Below are positions 56,650 to 64,000 of a stretch of DNA of 64,000 nt, piece by piece. The stretch spans positions 43,623,093-43,687,092 of the forward strand of contig NC_061121.1 of the NCBI RefSeq assembly GCF_002878395.1. The letters run 5' to 3'. The stretch's first letter is position 1, and every line of letters starts with the position of its first letter. The stretch is from Capsicum annuum (lineage: Eukaryota > Streptophyta > Magnoliopsida > Solanales > Solanaceae). The notes beneath the pieces are model-generated. The model saw only the letters and a program-made list of their open reading frames with translations. It was not told the DNA's origin and did no database searches. The position numbers were made by a program, and so were the translations under genes.

Positions 56650-57453
56650 ATGAATTCTGAAACAAGCTTTCTAATTCCACCCGTCTTCAATGGTGAGAAT
56701 TATCAAGCTTGGGCAATTAGAATGACAGTTCATCTTGAAGCACTGGATCTATGGAAAGCAGTAGAAGAGGACTATGAAGTAACTCCTCTTGGAGATAATC
56801 CAACAGTAAATCAGATGAGACACCACAAAGAGAGAAAGACAAGGAAAGCCAAAGCCAAAGCATGTCTTTTCTCTGCGGTATCTCCTTCAATTCTTACTAG
56901 AATTATGCAAATGAAATCTGCTGCAAAAATTTGGGAGTGTCTTGAAAAGGAATACCAAGGAAACGAAAGAGTTCAAAATATGCAAGTGATAAATTTGATT
57001 CGGGAATTTGAAATGAAGAGAATGAAAGAATCAAAAACCATAAAAGATTATGCAGATCAGCTACTTGACTTAGCCAACAAGGTGAGATTGTTTGGTAAGG
57101 ATTTTACTGATGAAAGAATTGTTCAAAAAATTCTTGTCACACTTCCTAAGAAATATGAAGCCACAATCTCTTTTTTAGAGAATTCTAAGGATCTGTCAAG
57201 CATTACCTTGGCAGAACTTGTTAATGCTTTGCAGGCATTGGAGCAAAGGAGAATAATGAGGAAAGAAGGTTCTGTTAAAGGTGTTTTTCAAGCTAAATCA
57301 CAAAATGAGTCATACGAGGAAAAGAAAAAGAACCAGAAACAAAGGCATTACAATAATTACAATAATCAGGGAGGAAGTAATTCACCCTGCCCTCATTGCA
57401 AAAAGACAAATCACTCTCAACAGAAATATTGGTGGAGACCAGATGTCAAGTGA
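56650..57453 (+). CDS. gag of copia derivative 2, open reading frame
   Basis: A 267-codon frame starts at ATG 56650, about 110 bases after the PBS (MNSETSFLIPPVFNGENYQA). It holds the whole UBN2-type gag core (EALDLWKAVEEDYEVTPLGD, SAAKIWECLEKEYQGNERVQ, MQVINLIREFEMKRMKESKT, KILVTLPKKYEATISFLENS, LNALQALEQRR-like end). It finishes in the first zinc knuckle CPHCKKTNHSQQKYWWRP, whose last Cys is Tyr. TGA at 57451-57453 ends it. In the related element the same place reads KCIKC, so the stop probably replaced a Cys codon. Otherwise this is the best-preserved retroelement ORF of the window and might still be translated. Confidence 0.9.
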   Translation: MNSETSFLIPPVFNGENYQAWAIRMTVHLEALDLWKAVEEDYEVTPLGDNPTVNQMRHHKERKTRKAKAKACLFSAVSPSILTRIMQMKSAAKIWECLEKEYQGNERVQNMQVINLIREFEMKRMKESKTIKDYADQLLDLANKVRLFGKDFTDERIVQKILVTLPKKYEATISFLENSKDLSSITLAELVNALQALEQRRIMRKEGSVKGVFQAKSQNESYEEKKKNQKQRHYNNYNNQGGSNSPCPHCKKTNHSQQKYWWRPDVK

Positions 57454-57600
57454 AACAAATGTTGTCAACTCGACCATGTGGAGAGGGTATGCAAGTCACA
57501 AACGCAACAAGAAGAAGCCAAGGTTGATGTAAATCAATATGAAGAAGAGCAATTGTTTGTAGAAACTTGTTTTGCTAGCAAAAACACTTCTAAAAATTAG

Positions 57601-58386
57601 TTGATTGATAGTGGATGCATAAATCATGTGACCAGTGATCATGAGCTCTTTAAAGATCTAGATAGATCTGTTATTTCCAAAGTCAAAATTGAAAATGGTG
57701 AATATCTTGACGCAAAAGGCAAAGGAACAATTGCAATTCAAAGCCCTACAGGTTTGAAACTTATAACTGATGTTTTCTTTGTTCCTGATCTTGATCAAAA
57801 CCTCTTAAGTGTTGGGCGGCTACTTGAAAATGGGTTCAAAGTGTTGTTTAAAGAAAAAACATATGTCATTAAAGATTCTGATAATAAGGAGATGTTCAAT
57901 ATCAAGATGAGAGGAAGGATTTTTTCCTTGAATCTATTGGACGAGGAGCAAGCAACAATTGTTAAGTTGAAAAATAATTTCGAGTTATGCCACAAAAGAC
58001 TCAGACGTTATCATTATGTTGACATACTCTTCATAAAAGACAATCAACTAACAAAAGGTCTCCTGAGCCTTGAGAAAAATCTGTCTGCTTGTGAAGCTTG
58101 TCGGTATGGGAAGCAAACAAGGCTTCCTTTTCAGAACCTATCATGGAGACCAAAGAATAAGCTGCAAACAGTTCACACGGACGTCGGAGGACCTCAGAAA
58201 ACACCATTTTTAAATAGTACTGCTTTAGCTGTGAATCAAGCTCTTGGGATTCGGAAGTTGCTGGCAGATTCGTACATGGAACAAAAGAAGAGTACTGAAA
58301 TCCTTGTGGATAATGAAGCTAAAATTTCAATTGCAAATAATCATGTTTCTCATGAAAAGACAAAATATTTCAATATCGAACTTTAG
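57601..58386 (+). pseudogene. protease - pre-integrase - RNase H fusion of copia derivative 2
   Basis: A 261-codon frame directly follows TAG 57598-57600, which replaces the Trp of WLIDSG in related copies. It reads protease LIDSGCINHVTSDHELFKDL, then the protease body (GTIAIQSPTGLKLITDVFFV, LLSVGRLLENGFKVLF), pre-integrase domain (CHKRLRRYHY, CEACRYGKQTRLPF) and the first integrase residues (LQTVHTDVGGPQ). At about 58203-58225 it switches in frame to RNase H (LAVNQALGIRKLLADS...ILVDNEAKISIANN) up to TAG 58384-58386. The internal deletion thus made an in-frame fusion lacking integrase core and RT. Confidence 0.88.
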
Positions 58387-58908
58387 TTCTTGAGGGAGGT
58401 GCAAAAGAATAGAGACATAATCATGGTGCACTTTAGAACTGTTTTTTAGAATGCTAACATTTTAACGAAGTCTCTACCTAGAGAAAGATTTAAATTTCTC
58501 ATAGATAGACTTGGTGTTACAGCTCTTGAGTCAAGGAAGAGTGTTAAGATTAGTGCCTCAAGAGCTGCAGATTAGTTGTACTAGCTACTGAAATTCAGCT
58601 TACAGCTTTAAAGTTGGATTAAGCTTAGGTAAATAAGGCTGCAATCATGCACAATCTGATTTTATAACAGCTACTAATATTTAGGCAATAATGTTAGAGA
58701 TATGATAGCTTATTTTACTCCTTTAATTAAGATTTTTCAGTTATGATTTTGTGTATAAATGTGGCAGTGAGTCATTTCAATAAGCAATGAAATAAACAAA
58801 AGTTTTCTGCTCTCTCTTCTTAATTCAACATCTATTTGTTTTTCCTTTATACAGATTAAGTTCTGTTCTTTCTTTCCAACAAAGTAAATGTGATATGTCT
58901 GGCGTTGC

Positions 58909-59440
58909 TGTTGGAGTACCACATCGGTAGGTTAAAGGGTCATTGGTCTCCTTATATGGTCTTGGGCAATCCTCCCCCTCATGAGCTAGCTTTTGAGGTT
59001 GAGTTAGGCCCAAGGTCTATTTCTTTATCATGGTATCAGAGTCAGGCCCACCCAATTCATTGTTTCCGATGATGGGCCCCCATCTTATATTGTTCACATT
59101 CCAGATGTCCAGCCCTGGGCGTGCGGGGGTGTTGGAGTCCCACATCGGTGGGTTAATATCCAGCCCTGGGTGTGCGGGGGGTATTGGAGTCTCACATCGG
59201 GGTCCCCGTCTTATATTTTCACACTCCGGATGTCCATCCTTGGGCGTGCGGGGGGATGTTGGAGTCCCATATTGGGGTTAATGTCCAGCCCTGGACGTGC
59301 TGGGGGTGTTGGAGTCCCACATCGGTGGGTTAAAGGTCCTTGATCTCCGTATATGATCTTGGGCCATCCTCCCCTCATGATCTAGCTTTTGAGGTAACGC
59401 TTTTGAGGTTGAGTTAGATCCAAGATCCATTTCTTTATCA
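58909..59440 (+). mobile_element. TRIM-like element with reiterated LTR heads, 5-bp TSD
   Basis: LTR 1 is 58909-59030 (TGTTGGAGTACCACATCGG...TTTCTTTATCA) and LTR 2 is 59307-59440 (TGTTGGAGTCCCACATCGG...TTTCTTTATCA). The perfect TSD is GTTGC (58904-58908, 59441-59445). PBS TGGTATCAGAGTCAGG begins right after LTR 1 at 59031. The 276-bp core has no coding capacity and holds three extra partial LTR heads at 59130, 59182 and 59257. Each is preceded by a CCAGCCCTGGGCGTGCGGGGG-like purine tract unit. It lies only 22 bases beyond the TSD of copia derivative 2. Confidence 0.92.
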
Positions 59441-59445
59441 GTTGC

Positions 59446-60080
59446 TCCTAAATTACCATAATCAGTTGCTTCTAAATTACCATAAGGCAACATACAGCTA
59501 TACGTGGTTATACAAATAATAAAGTTATTAGAGTATAGTGTGTTGAACCCATAGAAACTTGTAATTTACTATTTACTAAATTAAACTAATTCTAGTTATC
59601 TAAACAAGAAATAGAATTCAAGGTTATGTTTCTAAATTAAAGAAAATAAAAGGAAAACAAATAGTGAATCAAGAAAGAGCAATTTTTAATATTATCAATG
59701 AGATGAAATCGACCTTGGACTATGAGTTATCTAACAAACACTTTGTGTTCTTCAATTGATTCAACTTCTTAATTTATCTAGTTTACAGATTAACAGGATT
59801 AATATTACGAATAAGAATCTTTCGAGTCCTAAGTAATCGCCTACTCGTATTACTTTTGCGCCTCTATGTCTATGGTCATGAACTTTAACACGAATGCATT
59901 TACAACTCATATAAACTATCCAAGCAACGCATTTTAGGTATACTAGTTTAGTTATACACGTCTTGCGCGTGTACCTCACTTTAATGAGTTTACATGTTAC
60001 ACTAAATAGAAATTTATTTAAATAATAAAAAAATTATTGTATCTTTTGAACATGTATAGATGGAGAATTTATTTAATTAA
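59446..60080. other. spacer right of the TRIM-like element
   Basis: AT-rich sequence with a duplicated GTTGCTCC/TTCTAAATTACCATAA motif near 59441-59485. The minus-strand ORF at 59979-59761 has no domain. No gene is seen. Confidence 0.4.
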
Positions 60081-60084
60081 ACCT

Positions 60085-60475
60085 AATATATACAAAAAAA
60101 ATTCTCAACGCCAATCAAAATTTATCTACCACCTTTAAACTACAACAAAATAATACGATGGTAGAGATATCAAAACAATACAATTAAACCTAACCTTTGC
60201 AAAAGATTTTCCTCAAAATCGATCGACATACATCTACCACCTGTCAACTACAATAAAATAATACGATAATAGTGATATCAAAATAATACAACTAAATCTA
60301 ACCTTTACAAGGAAAAAAAATCAAATTAGAGACATCAAAACAATCTAACCTTTTCCTAAAAAAAAAAATTAAAACCGACCAACATTTATCTACCACCTGT
60401 AAATTACAACAAAATAACACGATGATAAAGATGTCAAAATAATACAATTAAACTTAATCTTTGCGCAAAAAATTC
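60085..60475. repeat. diverged tandem repeat, unit about 108 bp
   Basis: Units carry ATCTACCACCTGT(C/A)AA(A/T)CTACAA(C/T)AAAATAATACGAT followed by ...ATATCAAAA(T/C)AATACAA(T/C)TAAACCTAACCTTT. The core motif begins at 60124, 60232 and 60388. Spacings are 108 and 156 bases, the second including a partial extra unit (60301-60350). Confidence 0.75.
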
Positions 60476-61914
60476 ATAACAAAGCTTTGTGCAAAGATTA
60501 TGATCAATAAAATCAAAACGTAATATAAATAGAAATTTGAAATTCAAAAATCACAGAGTTACCCAATAACAAAGCTATGATCACAAAATTTTACTACCCA
60601 AATAATGTATTTTATAAACCTAAAAACGGATTTGTAAAATTGAAAAAAAAAAAAAGAAATATAAAGACTCCTAAACTAAAGTATTATAACAAAAAATTAA
60701 TAGTCCTAGCCTAATTAAAAAAAAAAAAAAAAACAATCCCTCTTCTTTTGGGTGAAATCCACTATACACAAATTGAAATTTATTTTTGGAAGACTTTTTC
60801 TTCTTCTTCGTCTAGTAGTCTTAACCTATTTTATGTAAAATAGTTTTCCAATTTTTCTAAAATATTTAGAACTTTACCTTATATAGAAATTTTTCTTATA
60901 TAATAACTCTTTGAAGTTGAATTTTCTTTAACAATTTATTGCCATAAATTTAGGAATTCAACTAAAAATAGAAAATCTTCTCCATTTAATATATATATAT
61001 ATATAAAGAGAGAGAGTCAAGATTCAATATTAAAAATTGAAGAAAAAATGTGAAAAAATGATTTTGTCTATTACGAAATCTTTTAATGAAAGGCAAAAAG
61101 TTCAAATCACTTTTCTAAGGGTTTTCATATTTTTAATATATTATAGATATAGATTATAGATAAGTTATAGATATAGATTTGAGGACTCTTAACTGTATTT
61201 TTATATATTTTAGGACTCTCATATTTATTTCTTTTCCATATTTATTTATTAAGATTCTTTCCATGTATTTTAGGATTCCTTAATTTAATAAAATAATAAT
61301 TGAAGAAAAAAAGGTGAAAAGACAATTTTGTTTAAAGGGGAGATGTTTAATGAAGGGTAAAAAACGCAAACGTCAATTATAATTCACACTTTTAATATAA
61401 TAGAGATAGAGATGTGTTTATCATATGTGTGAATCCGCTCTTCGATGCCCAGGATGAGAAACTTGCTTTATTTAATCTTATTGTCATCTTGAATTCTCAC
61501 TTTTGAGCTCAATTTAACACTCGTTAGATAATATTCGATATATAGCTGGTCAAACAATTAAATAATTAAGCTCAGGGTTAAAAACTTGCTCTATTTAATC
61601 TTATTCTCATCTTGTTTCTTTTTATAAATTTAACACTTCCCACTCAATTTTGTTCTAAATTTCATCTCCCTATGCCAAAGACTGAAGTATTATCAGTTTA
61701 TGGGATGCTCAACTTCTCCCGATGTACATTAATGCTTGAAATAGGGATTTACGTACATATATAACTAAATTATGAATAATCATAATGTTTATATTGTCAG
61801 AATACATAGATTAAATTCTAAAAGAATCCAACTTAAGAATCTTAACTCAGGAAGATTCTCTTATTTTTAGAATTATTAAAAGTAAGTATTTTCAGAATAC
61901 TTCCTTCCTCAAAG
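60476..61914. other. AT-rich intergenic stretch with A-runs and a TA run
   Basis: Homopolymer A runs near 60640 and 60717-60734 and a TATATATATATATATA run at 60990-61005. Two diverged copies of a TTGAAGAAAAAA...TTTAATGAAGGG...AAAA motif (about 61037-61150 and 61295-61405) suggest an old small repeat. No gene is seen. Confidence 0.45.
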
Positions 61915-63110
61915 TTACTTCCTCTTCTGCTAGCTCTTGGGTTTCGAAAAGCATCATTTGGGGAAGAAACTTATTACAAAAAGGTATTAGATGGAGGGTA
62001 GGATCCAGAGATAGTGTAAAGGTGTGGACTGACCCTTGGATACCCAACACATGTGGTTTCAAACCTAGGTTCTCTCAATCTCAAATGGAGTTAGAATTAC
62101 AAGTGAATGACCTTATTGATCATAGAAAACCACACTTGGAAGCTTCAAGAACTTCAGAAGAGGTTTGTTATAGAGGATATCAATGACATTTTGTCTATCC
62201 CGATCTCTAGTACCGGATCTCCAGAAAGGATTATTTGGCATCACACTAAGTCGGGAATCTATGAGGTGAAATCGGGTTACCATTTGGCGAGGGAAATTGA
62301 TAGAAGTAGTATATCCAATAGCGGTAGTCCTCAATCAAGTTACCAGTCTTTTTCTAAAAAAAATTGAAATTTTTTATGGCCTATGGAATGTTAAAAATAA
62401 GTATAAATATTTCATTCGTAAATGTATCCTGAATGTGCTTCCTGTGAATGATGTTATTTCTAAAAGGCTAAAAAATAACTGTGATGTCTGTAAGAGTTGT
62501 GGTGAGGAAAGTGAAACTATTGAACATATACTTTTTAGATATCCAAAGGCTCAGATGGTATGGAAAATTTGCCCTGTTAAATGACTAAACATCAAAAATA
62601 TTACAAACTTTACTAGATGGTGGAAAGAGCTATTTGATAATACTAATCAATATCCTGATTCTATTGAGCTAATTAAATTAAGTGTCTCCATAATGTGGCA
62701 AATTTGGAAGGTTAGAAACGATAGGAACTTTGATGATGTAATCTCTGATTCAAATGAAATTGTAAACAAGGCCCTTTTTTATTTTCAGGAATATGAAAGT
62801 AATTCACTTGTTATGCCTTCTCTCACATTGGGTCCTGACCATACTAATAATAATACAATTATTGTAGCAGAAGGTGTTGTGATTATATTTGCAGATGCTA
62901 GTTTACAAAAGGAGAAGAATATGGCAAGCATTGGAATAGCAGTTATGGATAGCTTTGAGAATTTGCTTTTCAATCCCTTGGTACCCCAATTCAATTTGTT
63001 GGGAAGACCATCATTGTAGAAGCACTTGCAATCCGGATTGTATTGGAAAAAGCTCAAGAAAATGAATGGACAAAGTTGTAAATCTTATCAGACGCAAAGA
63101 ATGTAGAGAT
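61915..63110 (+). pseudogene. LINE ORF2 3' fragment: zinc-binding RVT domain and RNase H start
   Basis: It reads the region after reverse transcriptase of a plant LINE: IRWRVGSRDSVKVWTDPWIP (about 61990-62045), ERIIWHHTKSGIYEVKSGYH (62228-62287) and the zf-RVT motif CKSCGEESETIEHILFRYPKA (about 62491-62550; Tyr replaces the last Cys). Then MWQIWKVRNDRNF (62693-62731) and an RNase H start IFADASLQKEKNMASIGIAVMD (about 62886-62950). Frame changes near 62115 and 62355 (an A-run) and TGA at about 62582 break it. The RT core itself is missing, as usual for fragments. Confidence 0.87.
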
Positions 63111-63219
63111 ATGGTTTTGAAGAGGAATGTAGTTTCATGGGAAATAGATACTACGCGCGAAGACATATGGAAGCTAATGAGGATGTTTGAAGAAGTTTCA
63201 GTTACATATTTTTGGGTAC

Positions 63220-64000
63220 GTTATAGTTTTGATGATTGAAAAACTGACAAAGTGATATGAAACATATCAATTAAGCTGGTTCACAGACACACTATCACTT
63301 ATAGCTGAAACTTGCAGGAAATCATTGATGATTAAAGGCAAGGGTGGAAGAAATCAAGAACCAGATGAGTGGTTAAGTCTGATAAACTCAAGGAAATAAA
63401 CATGCACATTATTTGAAGAAGTTGAATTTGATTCAAACACTTGATGATGAGGGAAAGAAAATTGAGATGAAAAAGAAGAGTCCTACGTGTAGAAAGAAAA
63501 AGTTTCTGCAGATTGAAGAAGCCTACACAAGATAGGAAACATACGAATTGAAATACTCTTTGTTAGATCAGTGAAGTTTCTGATGACTCACAGATGAATG
63601 GAACATGTTACTTGAGCTGGTCCAAGCATAGGAAGACAGATTTCTGGTTGTATTGATAGATGCAGACAAAGATTGCTGAAAGTCAGGAACGAATGAGCAA
63701 GCCTAATTCTGATAGACTTAAGCTACTGATCACGTGATAAATTGAAGAAGTTGTGGTTGAGTAAAATACTTGATGACAAGTTAAAGAAAAAGAGTCCTAC
63801 TCAATCTAGGAGAGAAAGAGAGGCGGTAGTGAATAAAAAGAGTAAAGCAATCCAATTTAAAACAGGAGAGGACATCAACTGAAAGGGAGTCTAATTCAAG
63901 ATAGGATAGAAAAGTTACTGAAGGGAGTCCAATTCGAAATAGGAGAGGAAATCAATTGAAGGTCTTCATCAGAGTTGGCTATAAATACAAGGGAAAAGAT
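63220..64000 (+). repeat. LTR of a Sirevirus-like copia, continuing past the window
   Basis: It starts near GTTATAGTTTTGATGATTG and has the same plan as 26384-27240: a TGAAACATATCAATTAAGCTGGT motif like TGAATGAAACATGTTGAAGAAGCTGGT, a second such motif at about 63590-63625, and GAGTCCTACTCAATCTAGGAGAGAAAGAGAGGCGG near 63798. A TATA-like CTATAAATAC lies at about 63979-63988. The left edge is approximate and the right end is outside. Confidence 0.6.

Larger units (their letters stand above)
56194..58881 (+). mobile_element. non-autonomous copia derivative 2 (gag and protease kept), young
   Basis: 2,688 bp with LTRs 56194-56533 and 58542-58881, both 340 bp, starting TGTTAAGATTAGTGCC and ending TTTCCAACA. 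They differ at only about five to seven positions. A perfect TSD AAGTA flanks it (56189-56193, 58882-58886). PBS TTGGTATCAAGAG (about 56536) and purine tract TCAAGGAAGAG (58531-58541) are intact. Gag and protease are complete or nearly so. The integrase core and RT are replaced by a direct join into RNase H. Confidence 0.93.

Noticed and set aside
59030..59281. An 83-codon Gly/Pro-rich ORF
   Set aside because: It reads through the repeated purine tract and LTR-head units of the TRIM-like element. The repetitive peptide is a by-product of those repeats.
1..64000. A novel gene cluster or defence island
   Set aside because: All recognisable coding sequence belongs to retroelements, two NLR remnants, an ATPase pseudogene and a plastid insert. 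No set of co-oriented intact genes exists.

Overview
This is nuclear DNA of a flowering plant, almost certainly a Solanaceae species. It is AT-rich and built mostly of nested retrotransposons. Two broken minus-strand copies of an R1/Rpi-blb2-type (late-blight resistance class) NLR gene with the long solanaceous N-terminal region point to that family. So do the tRNA-derived SINE, the TRIM-like element and the hAT-type MITE. I found no intact single-copy host gene. Nearly every coding stretch is interrupted by stops or frameshifts.

Layout. 0.2-2.35 kb: a Ty3/gypsy-type LTR piece with 61-bp tandem repeats. 2.35-5.8 kb: a 5'-truncated Ty1/copia element (RT, RNase H, 3' LTR). 6.5-6.9 kb: an inverted-repeat MITE. 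7.1-8.65 kb: a broken AAA-ATPase gene of the BCS1/AATP1 type. 9.0-9.2 kb: a hAT-like MITE with a perfect 8-bp target-site duplication (TSD). 9.2-14.6 kb: a full-length but dead Tnt1-like copia element. 14.8-15.9 kb: NLR fragment 1 (LRR). 16.0-19.7 kb: gypsy LTR pieces, including two LTR heads arranged as a palindrome. 19.7-21.8 kb: the 3' end and LTR of a Sirevirus-like copia lying in the gag of another copia. 21.9-22.2 kb: a LINE tail. 22.6-26.4 kb: NLR pseudogene 2 (N-terminal region, NB-ARC, LRR). 26.4-35.7 kb: a 9.3-kb Sirevirus-like copia with an env-like 3' region, inserted at the start codon of NLR 2 with a perfect TSD. 36.2-36.4 kb: a tRNA-derived SINE with a 16-bp TSD. 38.0-46.3 kb: an LTR fragment, then a second Sirevirus-like copia whose integrase gene holds a plastid ndhF insert. 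46.3-47.7 kb: a TRIM relic and unidentified minus-strand ORFs. 47.7-50.0 kb: an internally deleted copia that keeps gag and protease. 50.0-54.7 kb: a complete but stop-ridden copia. 56.2-58.9 kb: a second gag/protease-only copia derivative, young, with a perfect TSD. 58.9-59.4 kb: a complete TRIM-like element with a perfect TSD and reiterated LTR heads. 60.1-60.5 kb: a small tandem repeat. 61.9-63.1 kb: a LINE ORF2 3' fragment. 63.2-64 kb: the start of another LTR that runs off the window.

How it fits together. This is a decayed resistance-gene neighbourhood (two NLR remnants of the same family in the same orientation) repeatedly bombarded by LTR elements. The boundaries can be ordered: NLR 2 came before the 9.3-kb Sirevirus-like insertion, and the older LTR at 38.0-38.9 kb came before the element that cuts it. 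Many stop codons in the retroelements are Trp or Gln codons changed by G-to-A or C-to-T, as expected from deamination of methylated cytosines in silenced DNA. I see no evidence of a new defence or biosynthetic system. The most unusual items are the two gag/protease-only copia derivatives, the reiterated-head TRIM, the plastid insert inside an integrase gene, and the Sirevirus inserted at the NLR start codon.
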